A stretch of 64,000 nt of DNA from Uranotaenia lowii. Taxonomy: Eukaryota > Arthropoda > Insecta > Diptera > Culicidae. Shown here piece by piece: positions 22,072 through 34,319 of this stretch; the first letter of the stretch is position 1; each line of letters begins with the position of its first letter. The DNA lies in the NCBI RefSeq assembly GCF_029784155.1, contig NC_073693.1, positions 155,620,848-155,684,847 of the forward strand, read 5' to 3'. Position numbers and translations under genes: made by a program. The notes below the pieces were generated by a model, which ran no database searches, was not told where the DNA came from, and was given only the letters and a program-made list of their open reading frames with translations.

Positions 22072-23750
22072 ACCGTCAACTGGAGGAACTTCGATCAACA
22101 TGAAATTTTTGCAAATAATCATCATTAACTAAGCTAAAAGTTAAAATATCTGAAAACTGTAAACTACTTTTTGTAGAGAAATGAATCCAACTGTGTTAGA
22201 TGAAATTTCAGGGACTAGATAAGAGAAAATCGATGTTGAAAAACATGCGAAAAAAAATCGCCTTGTCTCCCGGTAGGACTTGAACCCACATCTTGCGCCT
22301 CTCCGGGGCCCATGTATTAACATTCTACTACAGGAGACCAACCTGGCGTATGGATATTATACTGGTTGAGTGTCGATGTCTATCGGAATGAAGGGAATAG
22401 TTCTCCTATGTGATCATAATCATTTTTCTTGGTCTATTTCTATTCCCATCATTTTCATCTTACGGTAGTTGAAATCAAGTTTGGACATTTTTAAGCACGG
22501 CAAGATTTGCATTGCCTTCTCATATCCTGCACGGGTTGTCAGTTATGATGAGAAATGATGCGTTTGCCGTATTTGGATATCCAGCCAATTTCGGTGTTTG
22601 GCACCGCCTTATTCCTATTTTTAAACTGCGACCCAGAGATGGGTCTTGACTCAAACATTCAGTCAGCGAAACTTTTTTTGTAGGGAAATGAATCTAACTG
22701 TGTTAGATGAAATTTCAGGGACTACATAAGAGAAAATCGATGTTGAAAAACATGCGAAAAAAATTCGCCTTGTCTCCCGGTAGGACTTGAACCCATATCG
22801 ATTTTCTCTTATCTAGTTCCTGAAATTTGATCTAACACAGTTGGATTCATTTCTCTACAAAAAAAACTTCGCTGACTGAATGTTTGAGTCAAGACCCATC
22901 TCTGGGTCGCAGTTTAAAAATACTGTTAACTACGTTAGAAAGCCTTTAAATTGAGTTATAAATAAGCTAAATTTTCTTTTCATTAGAACATTTTTGATAT
23001 GAATTAAAATGTAATTTTAAATTCTTGAAATATCTGGTTTTTCAAAGGCTCACAAACAAGCATCTCTCCTGATCTTATTTAAGCATTTAGGAGCAAATAT
23101 GTTGTTTTATGTGAAAGTTCTACTTGTTTCCTTGTTTATATATAGTTTAAGTGTTTTTATTATGGTCACTTGGTTATAATTTTTGGATAATAAAAAAAAC
23201 AGTGATTTTTCATGAGAAAGTCCGTAAAAATGGCTACAACCCTTTCAAATGGTTAAGTTTGAAGAAAAAAACAACATGTGAACAGTGGGAGATCCTAGAT
23301 AATTGCATGAAATCAAAATTTAATTTGTTTTTCAGGCCAAAAACAATTGAGAAATGTTTATAACTTTTACTCCTAGATGTAAGCAGCAATTTTGTCCATC
23401 TTTTTGATTGTGAAAGGTTTTGGAAAAAAAAAGTTAAAAAAAAACAGTTTAGTCCTAAAAAAATAACTGTTATTAATGTTTACGCCTTTTGTGCTTAATG
23501 ACACCATAACAATAAATTTGGAGATGTTGAGGTTTGTACGTAAAAACCATAATGATTAAAGTTACCCCGAAACTCGAAATCTAGTTATGTAACAAACATT
23601 TAATCATAACCACCAATGTCGTTTGAATTTTCTGCAATCAATGATCATGTTTATTACTCCTCACCTCAGTAAGTGTTTTAAAACTTTTAGGTATTACGAA
23701 AAAGCAACCCCTTCCAAAATATTCAAAAATGAATGAAAAAAGTACATCAC
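22072..23750. mobile_element. MITE family B, copy 1 (interrupted by tRNA-module repeat)
   Basis: In inverse orientation this follows the MITE at 41578-42751 along nearly its whole length, from the degenerate terminus CCGTCAACTGGAGGAAC at 22073 to about 23750. Clear matching stretches are 'aatcatcattaactaag', 'attgagttataaataagcta' and 'atcaatgatcatg'. The tRNA-module repeat at 22168-22921 interrupts it. Around 23595 it has an uninterrupted site where copy 2 carries a nested TTA MITE. Copy 1 is the more diverged of the two. Confidence 0.75.
22168..22921. repeat. repeat with tRNA-like module, copy 2 (inverted segments)
   Basis: Inserted in MITE family B between 12-bp direct repeats ACTGTAAACTAC (22156-22167) and ACTGTTAACTAC (22922-22933). 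Most of it (22168-22678) is one unit in minus orientation. A second, partial minus-strand unit (22679-22797) then joins a plus-strand 3' portion ending CAGTTTAAAAA. On the minus strand, GGTTCAAGTCC (B box, near 22275) sits in a segment with acceptor-like pairing (GTCTCCT with GGGAGAC) and a T-arm-like stem. The A box is poor. This module is not a functional tRNA gene. Confidence 0.65.
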
Positions 23751-25084
23751 TAGAACCGGTATGAAATTTGCTTTCTCTTGCATAAAGTTTATTGCCTAAA
23801 CCTTACGTAAACATACTCAAAATCCAGTTCAAATGTAGAAATGTACAGTGAAGGAATTGTCTCAGAAAATCCAGATTCATAAAAAGTTCAAATACCAGCT
23901 ACCTTTGAAAAGCCGCTATAAATTTGGTTTTCGTATTTCAAAAATTTAAAGATGCTAAAATATGACAAATCACGTCAACTTTCCAATTATTTTTTTAAAA
24001 TTTGTCTACTGTAAAAAAAAAACCTTCAATATGAGAAAAAGTAATTTGAAATTTGTGTTACGTAGCCGAAGATATAGGTACGGATTTCAGTGCAATTACT
24101 TTCACATTTAACTATATTTTATATTTTAAATCCTATTGAAAACTGATCTGCTGATATTTCTTTAAATTTTTATCTGAGGTAAATGAAATTGAAAAATACC
24201 ATAAACGAGTGGTATCATCAAAATTTCAATTATTTTTTTCTTTAAAAAGCGTATTCATATGCATCTGAGCATACAAATATTGTGGAATTAATTCAAAAAA
24301 CCAGTTGAAAAAAAATTATTTTTTAATATTTCGTTGGAAATCAATCAAACGATGTTAGGCTGTTGTTATTCATGTATGTTTAAATTTCATTAAACCAGAA
24401 TTAGTTTTCCAGAATTTAAGTAACATTTTGATAACACCAAATATAACGAGGATATGTCAAATAATTAATTTCAGGTTAAATTTTCATATAAAAAAAGTTT
24501 TTCAATCCAAATCACTTATCTTTCTATGCGTTGGATTTTTTTATGTTTCAGAATGGCAAAAGCTTGAATTAAAATAAAAAAATATTTTTGAAGAAAAACA
24601 ATGCTATTTTAAAATAAAAATTTATAAATATAGACTACAAGTCTTCAAAAAAAAAAATCGTTTGGGGACTTACCTAACAAATGTTTTAATTTTCCCTGGA
24701 ATGGACCCAGAAATGGCTAAATTTTCAATTTCTGAAAAAATAGAGTAACTATTTTTTTTTCTTTGAAACATCTTCTAGAAACACACCGTGTTTAGATAAA
24801 AAAAAATCAATTTTGTTTCTTGCTTTTGTTGTGTAATTTCTGGGTTTTAACAAAATTTTCCCGGATATTCCTTGGATTTTTGGTCGTCGATTTTGAAATC
24901 CAATGCCCGGATTTTTCCAGGTTTAAATATAGAAATATCCGGATTTATCAGGCCCGGACACGTGCTGAAAATATTCTCCGGGGGTGCTGAGTTGGATACT
25001 TGAAATAAATGGCGAGAGGCAAATGTTTTCCAACAACAAAAGAACGTAGTTTTGCGGACTCACAGCCACAGTGGCTCCCTCGAA
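23751..25084. other. AT-rich region containing a hAT-MITE fragment at about 24840-24990
   Basis: 24840-24990 shares 'ttggtcgtcgattttgaaat', 'ggcccggacacgtgctgaa' and nearby text with the right half of the element at 37396-37836. It is a truncated relative. The rest shows nothing supported. Confidence 0.5.
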
Positions 25085-26318
25085 TGATTAATTTAATCAA
25101 ATCCCCTTAGGTGACTTCAACGAAAAAATTGGCTCCGACAATCAGGACCTTGAGCGCATCAAACGGAGAGCTGTTTGTAGAATTGAGTTGCATCAACAAC
25201 ATGCTGATCGGTGGAGCGCTCTTCCCCCATCGACCAGCACATAAGGTCACTTGGGTATCCCGAGATGGCCGAACAGAAAATCAAATTGACCAAATCTGCA
25301 TCAGCCGAAAATTGAGAAGAAGCCTTCTTGATGTCCGCAACAAGCGAAGCGCAGACATTGCATCTGACCATCACCTCGTCCTTGGCGAGATACGACTGAG
25401 AGTTGCGCGTGTCCAACGGAGCGAGGAGAAAGTGGGATGACGGTACGACGTACGTCGGTTGGAGAATCCAGAGATGGAAAGGGCATACGTTGAACAGCTT
25501 GAATCCCGAGCCTCGGAATTGTCGACAGACGGAACAGTCGAAGTGGTATGGAATCAAGAATGCCTTTATCACGACGAGCCATGGTACTCTCGGTAAAGTT
25601 TGTGGAAGAAGAAGTGAATGGATGTCGGATGAAACTTGTAGGATGATCGATGATCGGAGAAAGGTGAAGACAGAATTGAGCAGGCATGTACCAGGTCAGC
25701 CAAAGTCGCAGCCCCCTTACAATATGCGGAGCTGGAAAAGGCAATTAAACGAGCTTGTTGACCAGACAAGAGAGCGTGGACAAACTCCTAACCGAAGAGG
25801 GAGATAGAGCCGCCGCTAATGGATATATCCGATTACTTTATGACATTTCTCGCCGCCTTAGTGGTGCAAGGACTAATGCTAGAATGCCGCTAAAAGACCG
25901 AGCAGGTCAGTTATTGACCGATCGAACGGATCAGCTCAATCGATGAACTGAGCACTTTCAACAACTCTTACGAGTCACGAATAGCGATGGCCAACAGAAC
26001 CCGGAGCTCGAAGCGCCAACAGTAAGCCGCATCAATGGCGTCAACTTGGAAGCGATCTCGCTGGCTGAAATAGAAGCGGTAATCAAAGACATGGAATCCA
26101 ACAAAGTACCTGGGATCGATTGCATCCCTGCTAAAATACTAAAAGTCGACCCTGCCTTGTCAGCACAAATGTTGCACCTTTTGGCTGACATCTGGGATAC
26201 TGCAACATTCCCGGCCGACTGGATGCGGGGTATCCTTGTTAAGGTTCCCAAAAAAAGAGACCTGACCGAGCTCGGTAACTGGTGAGGTATAACGTTGATC
26301 TGTACAATCCTAAAAGTA

Positions 26319-27240
26319 GGGGAGAGGCGGGCTATATGCGCATATTAAGGAAAGCACTCATTTTCTCCCATATTCCAATAGATAGGAGTCTTAAAACTAT
26401 ATACACATGAGCGGACATCTGTTTTATATACGTTAGAGCAATTTTTCTGTTAAAATCTCTTACAGTTTTTGTGAAAATAATTTTATAATAAAAGAAGTCA
26501 AAATAGCCGATTACCGAAACTGGCGGGCTAAATGCGCATATTTATGTTTTAGCTATATTTCATTAACACTTGCGATATTTTGATATTATTTAATTGAAAA
26601 TGGTAGAAACTGATGTTAAGCATACGTCGAGGCTGAAATTTTGGTGAATTTTTTTACATCACTAGTTCTTTTGCATGAAACATATTTAGGTATGCCATAT
26701 GGCCATATTTCATGGTAATATTTTGTTAATATCATATTTTCATCGAAACAGTATGAAGTTCTACTTTTTTCGCTGTAAAATCATGATTTGAGCGTAGATT
26801 CAATGTTTAAATAATACAAAGTAAAAAAAATTTAAGACTAATCTAATTTTGTTGATATAGGCATTTTACCTGCCTTGATATGGGCATTCAGAACCTGTCT
26901 CTTATTCCAATATCTGATCATTTACAACTTTGCCAAAAGCTTCAATTTGTTGAATTTCCGATTTCCAGATGAATAAGAAAGAAAACCCATTAAAATATTT
27001 GTTCACAGAATCTGTACGCACGATAATTAAAGTTCAATATATTATAACAAAACTAACAAAAATCTTGTTTGAATTTTTAAATTTTTTTGGCCTTATATAT
27101 CAATCAAATTTCTTCATGCCATGTTTCAATAGGGTATTACCATCAAACTGCACTGATTAGATACGTTGAATCTCCAGCCATATCGCTAATCGGCTGTATG
27201 CGAATATTACCCAACATGCGCATTTAGGAACACTTCCCCC
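26319..27240. mobile_element. TA-flanked MITE inside the RTE LINE (922 bp)
   Basis: The left end is GGGGAGAGGCGGGCTATATG and the right end, inverted, is GGGGGAAGTGTTCCTAAATG. Both are followed inward by GCGCAT. TA is duplicated (26317-26318 and 27241-27242). The related LINE fragment at 51150-51890 has the uninterrupted sequence 'aaagtactctt' at the same place, confirming the boundaries. No transposase; the small ORF at 26969-27160 is not meaningful. Confidence 0.88.
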
Positions 27241-28093
27241 TACTCTGCAAAGTTCTCCTGAACAGGATCCAGGAGAAAATCGACGCTACACTCCGACGGA
27301 AACAAGCTGGATTCCGATCCGAACGATCATGTGTGGACCACATCACAACGCTACGAATCATACTGGAACAAATAAACGAATTCCAGGACTCTCTTCTGCT
27401 GGTGTTCGTAGATTTCGAATATGCATTCGACCGACTTAACCATGAAAACATCTGGGCGGCTCTAAGGCGACGAATAGTTCCCGAGAAACTAGACCATCTC
27501 ATAGAAACACAATACGAGGCATACATCGCATGTATCGTATACGACTAGCATCGTCGGCTTCCTTTCCTCGGGTGGTCTCAGAGAGGGTCACTGCTGGCTG
27601 GCTCTTCTCTTTCTTCTTCTTCGATTGCTTTGCTGGATCGATGTCACCGCAATGGTAACGTTTTATATTTTCGTCACGCCGGCTGCTGCTCGCTGATTGG
27701 TTGGCACTCTTCTCGTGTTCATCTCCTCCCGCTCTCTTCTTCTTGGAGTCCATCAACAATGGAGGAGCTGAACGATCTAGACCTGGAAGACGATATTGTT
27801 TTGCTCACCCAAATACAACAAGACATGCAAAGCAATCTCGACGGCCTCATCGAAAGCTCCAAGGCAGAAAGTATCAAAATCAATGTCGGAAAGACAAAGT
27901 AGATGGAAATCAACACAGGAAATCCCTTCACTTTCATGGAAGCTGGGCAACAGGTTGAGAAAGTGGATTGCTTCCAGTATCTTGGTAGCCAGATAATGCC
28001 TAATGGTGGTACCAAGAAAGCAATCGAATCCCAGATCAGAAAAGCCCGATTTGCATTTGCGAGTCTCCGCAACATCTGGCACTCACGTCAGAT

Positions 28094-29670
28094 CAGGCGC
28101 GGATCTAGAGATTGCTCTTAGGGGGGGGTGATTTACGAAATTTTCAAAAAATATGGTAAAAATTTTTTGAGTGATTGGGAAAAATAAAAACTGTGACAGG
28201 AAAAATGTTGATGATAAAGATGAATAGAATTCAGCAGCATGTAAATAATGCTAAAGACAATTTAAAAAAAAAAGTTTGTTCAAAGAATTCTGTACATCTG
28301 TTTGTGGCTGGCTTCGTCTTAGGCAAAACGCAGACAAATGTTTATTTTTCACTGGTATGAAGCTGAATTTACGTTTATTTATCTAGTAAGGTTTATGGAA
28401 TGTTTATTTTTGTTTATTTTTATCAGATTAGAAATCCATAAGCAATTTAATTTTGAAAATCGTACTTTATTTACTTTCAGTCAAAAATAAATCTATTGGA
28501 ATTATTTCAACTTACTCAAATGAGCATCTTTGGTTTTATGGTTTAAACTACGTCTTATTAATGTTGAAGCTATAACAATATTCGGGTAAAAAATCCATTT
28601 TCACAAGTTTCAATTATATTATTTATTCAATAATTTTACATATTTTTCACTTGAAGTTCCATCAAAATATCAATTTAAAGACGTGAATCAAAATCAAAAA
28701 AAAAAAAATTAAAAAAATACAAACAAGAAGTATCTAGCCAACTAAAGTATAGATTGCTAATCATTTTATTTAATTTTATTAAAGAGGCTTGCTGAATAAA
28801 TTCGTCTCTTTCTATCTTATCGTATACTTACAGAGTTTTTATTTCTGTTAGTTTTGAAAAACAATGCATTGGCTTAGCAACAAGGTTTAACAATTCTGGA
28901 AATAATATCAACTATAGAGTTGTTTTTGACAGTTCTTACCCACACTTGCCTATACGTATATGGATAAGAAAAGGAAAAATAACCTCCAAAATTTAAGTTA
29001 GCAGAACATTGACGTCCGTTCAAGGACATGATCGCTTTTGAGGCTATTATTTTCCCACAGTTAAAAAGTGTTACTGAAAATGTCAGAATTATGTCACGAA
29101 TATTTCTATCCGTACTTGAACAATTATTGAAAATTTTAATCTGTGGACCCAATACAAACCTTTTTTTTAGAAAACCATCAAATTTGGTAAACATGCATAA
29201 ATAAGAAATCACTTTATGATCAATTTGAAAATAAATGTTGACTTCTTTCAGGCCTTTTCAAGAAATCATTAAAATTAGTCACTATCAACCGATGTTTTTG
29301 GTACTGGCGCTTACAACAACTCTGGAAATCGGTTAATAAAGAAAACCAATCTGCTGTCATGCTTAAGGAAATTCCTTTAAAAAAATGCGAGGTGCAAGCA
29401 TTATCCTTTTCGCACGGCCGAAGCCAACACGAAGTTATACATGCGCATAATGTTTACACTCAATTCAAGCATATTTTTAAGCAGCTATTGAATTCTTATG
29501 CACGCGTAAAAATGGTGATGTCAGTGTTAAAATATTTTGACACATGAAAAGTTATATTTTATCTAAATTGATTGAAAAAATTTGTGACCATTTTACTGAT
29601 AATTTTTTTTCGCCTGGGGGGGGGTGTTCATCCCCATCACCCCCCCCCCCCCCCCGTAGATCCCCGCATG
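28094..29670. mobile_element. hAT-type non-autonomous element inside the RTE LINE (1577 bp)
   Basis: Starts CAGGCGCGGATCTAG and ends with the inverse-type GTAGATCCCCGCATG. It is flanked by a perfect 8-bp duplication CGTCAGAT (28086-28093 and 29671-29678). Removing it together with one duplication rejoins the LINE coding sequence in frame. Runs of G (left) and C (right, 29638-29655) near the ends form part of the imperfect inverted repeat. The interior has only short ORFs (for example 28874-29212 minus) with no transposase similarity that I recognise. Confidence 0.88.
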
Positions 29671-30160
29671 CGTCAGATACATATCTCTACGAACGAATAT
29701 TCGAATCTTCAACTCAAACGTCAAATCCGTATTGCTTACGGGTGCGAAATTTGGTGCACATATGCAGTAACGACGCGAAAACTGCAAGTATTTGTAAACC
29801 GCTGCCTGCGGAATATCATCCGCGCTTGATGGCCTGGCAACTGGACGTAAAATGAGGAACTACATCGCCGGTGTCATCAAAGGGCGCTAGATATTGAATT
29901 TCGGGAACGTAAATGGAGATGGACACGAGGTACGAAAAGATTAGAACGAGATTTGCAGAGAGGCACTTGAATGGAATCCAGAAGGACATCGAAGAAGAGG
30001 CAGACCCAGAAACTCGTGGCGGCGAAGCCTAGGCGCCAAAATCCGAACTGTTGACGAGGACCTTGACTGGGACCAAGTGAAGACGCTGGCTTCGGATCGT
30101 CATCAGTGGAGGTCTTTTACCACGGCCCTAAGCGCCGGAAAACTGCGGGACCATTAAAAA

Positions 30161-31380
30161 CTAAACTTTGATTTTACCACGTTACTATCATCATCATTCC
30201 TAAAGAACGCTAAAAAAAATTTTTTTTTTTCATTATAAATAATTTATTTTGATTTTCGTTGAAAAAAAAACCAGTTATACGGATTGCCTTGGGTTAGACT
30301 TTTTTCAAACATGCCATCAACGAAAATACATGTAAAAATAGTTCATTCCACATTTTGGGTTTCCAAATCGAGACGATTAAAATAGCATTAGGATGTGGTC
30401 AATTTCTGACAAAAAATGCTAAAGAAAAAACATTTCAATACATTAGTTGCTAAACTTGCAACAAACTATCGCAATCCTTTTTGACAGCGGCGATAAATGA
30501 AGATGCAATGACGATGCATTTGCTGTTGGCGCGGGTTGGTTGAAGTGAAAAGCGCTATTAAGGTAGTCTCGTGGTTGAAACGTCGTTGGTTGGTTTGTTG
30601 AAAAGATAGTCTCGGTATCATGCAGTTGATGTTGTTGTTGTTCTTGTAGTTGATGCAACATATCCACAAAAACTTGACTAGATCTCTTCTTCCCATTTTC
30701 GATGCACCAAAAGAGATGCATTTTGTTCCGTCTAGCACCAGAGACCGACCGAGGGTAGTAATTTTGAAAATCATTAGCAATTTTGTCTGTGTCGAAATGC
30801 TGCAACAGAAAATACGGGGCGGAAAGATTCTGGCTGGCTGTCATGGGTGTGACGAATCGCGCTTCGGGTTCGTTGGAGTATGATAATGGCATTCGCTTCT
30901 GGATGCCACCATCATCATCAACCAGTACTGAGGAGAAATAGCAGAACCAACAGCAGCATCCTCACGATCGTTGTCCTAGTCATTGTCTGGAGCCATTTAT
31001 TGGTGGAACCTCTGGAAACGAAATTTCTCTCTCAGGAGCCACCGGTTTTGGAGTCAATGCAATGCTTTGAGGCACCCAGAATGCGGCATCCGGAAGGATT
31101 TGTAGCCCGAGAGTGGAGCATTAGCACAGGAAGTAATGAGGTCAGATTAGGAGCCCTTTTGTTGAAGGTTTCGATGAGACGTGAAATATGAACCGTGATT
31201 TTATCTGATTTTCGTCGAATGACGATGTCCCAGACCAGAGGTCGGCAATCTGTTGCTTTTTGAAATGTTAAGCAGTGGCTCAAAATTAACTGAAATGAAC
31301 AGATGCGGCATAGTTTCCTTTTTTCGTTAAATGTTTGTCTTCCCCGTATAAAAACAATTAGTTTATGTTGTTTTAATATT
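30161..31380. other. host-like GC-richer block with divergent unexplained ORFs
   Basis: No TE signature. The minus strand is open at 30443-30892 (149 codons). Its product is Gln-rich in the middle (LHQLQEQQQHQL) and Pro/Ser-rich at the end. The plus strand is open at 30880-31191 (103 codons), with a hydrophobic stretch SSILTIVVLVIVWSHLLV that is too internal to be a classic signal peptide. I recognise neither. They could be exons of a host gene or chance frames in a CAA/CAT-rich region. Confidence 0.25.
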
Positions 31381-31565
31381 TGTTTCGATTTTAGTTTTTT
31401 TGCCATCTTTATGACATTCGCGACTTTAAATCAACGTTACAGTTGGCGGACAGTTTTGAAAAACTTATTCGGAACAACTGTCTCTGTAATTTATTCTTGG
31501 GCTCCAGCTCGCGGACCTCAGCATAGGAGACAACTGACTTGTCAACTGAGTCATATCACAAGCCC
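31381..31565 (-). mobile_element. tRNA-derived SINE, copy B (older)
   Basis: Same family as copies A and C, with many more substitutions. The A box reads TGACTCAGTTGA and the B box is damaged ('ggctccagctcg' on the plus strand). No clear target-site duplication remains. Confidence 0.8.
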
Positions 31566-31734
31566 TCAACTTAAGTTTTTTCTGTTCCACACCTATACTC
31601 ATATTGGTTGGCCTTATCTCCAGTTGGTTTATCACGGAAAAAAAATGAATAAATGCTTGAATCATCGGTTTAAAAATTTCAAAAAAGTTGGTGAAGAAAA
31701 TTGTGAAGATACCAGTCTCAAAATTTAAAGACTA

Positions 31735-32925
31735 TAGGGAGATACGGTCAAAATTTGGTCAAGGGAAAACGCGTGTAAATCGGTGAAATCGTTTATTTAA
31801 AAACCAAATTAAATTTCTTTTTCAAGTTTAATTAGTATAAAATTCAGGAAAAATATTCAGTTAGGCCTTCGCTTCTCCAAATCCGAATTGCCGGGCCTTA
31901 CGCTTAACTCCTGCCATCAGATTTTGTACAGCCACCTTGTCCACCATCTTCGCCACAGAAAGCCAGTTTGCCTTGAACTGCTGCTCGTCCTTAGCAGTTT
32001 TTTTTGTCTTATTTAGTTTCCGCTTGACAATAGCCCAGTATTTCTCAATTGGGCGGAGCTCTTGTGTGTTGGGAGGGTTCTTGTCCTTGGGAGCCACCTG
32101 CACGTTGTTGGCGGCGTACCACTCCATGGCCTTTTTATCGTAATGGCAAGATGCCAAATCTGACCAAAACAGTACGGAACAACCGTGCTTCTTCAGGAAA
32201 GGCAGCAGACGTTTATTCAAACACTCTTTCACGTGAATTTCTTGGTTGACAGTCCCGGAAGCTATGAAAATGCTGCTTCAAGCCACAGGTACAGATGGCT
32301 TGCCAAACCAGATATTTCTTCGCGAACTTTGACAGTTTCATGTGCTTGAAAATATCTACTATCGTCGTCGAATACAGCCTCCAGGATCGCGTTTTGGCCG
32401 TCGTATTTTGTTTATCATCGCGATTTGGAGTCACTACCTTCTTGTAAGTCGATAGTCCGGCTCGTTTTTGGCTCGATGCACGGTTGTAGACGATACACCC
32501 AGCTTATTTGCGGCATCTCGAATAGAGAGGTTAGGGTTTCGCTTGAAACTACCGGCAACTCTCTTTGTCGTCTAAGCGGCTTCCGATTTTCGATTTCCCC
32601 CCAATCCAGACTTCCTGGCTGTCGACAAACGTTGCCCAACCACTTTAATTACATTTGCAACGGTTGATTTGGCAACTTTTAGCGAGTTTGCCAGCTTTGC
32701 GTGCGAGTAGCTCGGATTTTTGCGATGCACGAGCAAAATTTTGATACGCTGCTCTTCTTCCTTGGACGGCATTTTGACAACTGAAGATTGAATCCCAAAA
32801 TCAAAATAGGAGCAACATTCTACACAAACACACCTTCAAAATGAGGAGTGTTCAGGTTTTTTAAATGCAAAATGGAAAGAAATACGTCAAGTTGTAATTG
32901 CCCAAATTTTGACTGTATCACCCTT
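31735..32925 (-). mobile_element. ITmD37E element, copy 2 (both termini, TA duplication)
   Basis: Left end TAGGGAGATACGGTC after TA (31733-31734). Right end GACTGTATCACCCTT followed by TA (32926-32927). At 1191 bp it is slightly shorter than copy 3 because of a deletion in the transposase. Confidence 0.88.
31861..32772 (-). pseudogene. ITmD37E transposase, copy 2, first catalytic Asp deleted
   Basis: The N-terminus starts at the likely true ATG at 32772 (MPSKEEEQRIKILL) and retains helix-turn-helix-like text. It then suffers a stop (GNRKSEAA) and frame changes. A deletion joins SWRLYST directly to IVDIFKHMKLSKF and removes the block with the first catalytic Asp. The C-terminal fragment 31861-32232 keeps LFWSDLASCHYD and ELRPIEKYWAIVKR, again 37 residues apart, plus the KANWLSVAKMVDK segment missing from copy 1. 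Inactive. Confidence 0.85.
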
Positions 32926-32927
32926 TA

Positions 32928-34319
32928 TGCGTTCAGTTTACGTTCTTGAAAAATTTAAAACAAATGTTTGGATTTGTTGCTTGAATTGGACATCATAACT
33001 CGAATGATTTGTCATAATTTTTTAAGATTTAAAAAACTGAATAAAAAGCTTCTAAAAAGAGTTTGATTCGAATTTTTAAGGAAAGAAATATACCACACTA
33101 AAAAAACACAAACAGAACTTATGATCAACATTCATAAAGATGAATTCTAAACTGATTTGAATTTAAAATCATAAATTTCCTAAGTCTAAATCTAACTCCA
33201 TAAAAGGTTACCGACCTCTATCACAGATGGTGAGAGGTACAAAATCATAGATGAATTGAATTTTGCTGTTCGGTCATCCATTATTTGGTCTTTTGAAGTA
33301 TGAAACTTCACCCGTGTTAAAAACTACCAGAACTAAATCTCTATCCAAAGGACGAAATTTTCGCTATGCTCATTTCTTGAATTTTAAATGAAACTTACAA
33401 TTTGAAGTTTTAATTTAAATCCCGATAGAGAGATAAATTTTAACATAAATCAGCCATATTTCGCTTCCGGAGCCCGTTCATGCTTCGCCTTATCAAGTTT
33501 CAGCAAATGCAAATGTAATAATTCTTCCATTATGATAAACCTTCTCAGCGAGGGGCCAACGACGACGTTCCGGAAGTGCTGGGCTACTAGCTGCTGTGCA
33601 TCCTGCTGCCCGTAACTCAATAACCTGGTAGGTTCCATGCAGAGTAGCTCGGACCGGACGATTTCAAGTGGCCTGGTAAGCTTTAATGAATTGATTATTG
33701 TCCGCCTGGCTGGATATTGCCCAAGTCAAACTCTGCTGCCGGAAACAAATCCTACCCCACTTCCTTTTTAGAAAGCTCTCCCCCCGTTTTGCATTGTGAT
33801 TATGTTGATGACTAGAAAATCCTGCACTATTTATGCATCTCTTCCTTGACCGATTTCGGTTGCTTCATGGTTGATCCTTCCTATGCTGTATGCTAGAACG
33901 ACGACGACGAAGACGACGCTCGCATAGAAATCATACTGACTGCAATTGCAATGCATGTGAATATCAGGGATGTGTGAATCAGCTTCCGGTAGCATGACCA
34001 GACCATGCAACCAGCAACCAGCATATTCTCGATGCATCTCGACTTCCTTCAGGTACCTGCATATCTAACCCGTACCGAGTGCGGAAATATGGCAAGATTT
34101 TGCTAGCTGCATATCCTTGACTGCATCCCGAACAAGACAGTTAGGCTCGGCAAATGCAGCATAATACAGGAGTGCCAACTTCAAAGGTTTGACTGAAATT
34201 TACCGAATACTTTTGAAATTAATAATTGAGATGATTGATGTTAAAATGCTAGTATATATGTTTATTTTTATTAATATTTTGCCAAGCTTTTTAGTTTCTG
34301 AAGGTACATACATATATGA
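32928..34319. other. AT-rich flank, then host-like GC-richer block 33440-34160
   Basis: 33440-34160 resembles the other host-like blocks: higher GC, a GAC/GAA trinucleotide run near 33898-33915, and short frames (33450-33638 minus, 33831-34037 minus). Nothing is recognisable. Confidence 0.35.

Larger units (their letters stand above)
25107..30155 (+). pseudogene. RTE LINE endonuclease/reverse transcriptase, broken
   Basis: Endonuclease end: GDFN at 25110, then HKVTWVSRDGRTENQIDQ and the SDHH box in IASDHHLVLGEI (to 25400). RT: MESNKVPGIDCIPAKIL (26090-26150), ILVKVPKKRDLTELGNW, then after the MITE KQAGFRSERSCVDHITTL (27300), motif A in LVFVDFEYAFDRLNHENI (27400), and motif C as LEDDIVLL (27780; usual LADD, Ala to Glu). 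A thumb-like segment, VDCFQYLGSQI, ends at the hAT insertion. C-terminal text CEIWCTYAVTTRKLQVF resumes at 29735. Numerous stops and frameshifts occur, and the motif B region near 27545-27730 is scrambled. Catalytically dead. Confidence 0.82.
25085..30160 (+). mobile_element. RTE-type LINE, 5' truncated, with two nested insertions
   Basis: A decayed RTE-clade LINE spread over 5 kb by two clean insertions: a TA MITE (26319-27240) and a hAT-type element (28094-29670). The 5' end falls within the endonuclease domain. Homology to coding sequence ends near 30155 after HQWRSFTTALS-like text. Clade assignment rests on the CFDP2-like endonuclease tail and the RT motifs. A second fragment of the same family lies at 51160-51893. 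Confidence 0.8.

Noticed and set aside
29544..29855. 103-codon plus-strand ORF with a proline run
   Set aside because: It spans the C-run terminus of the hAT-type element and the resumed LINE. The proline tract is a translated homopolymer and the frame crosses an insertion boundary.
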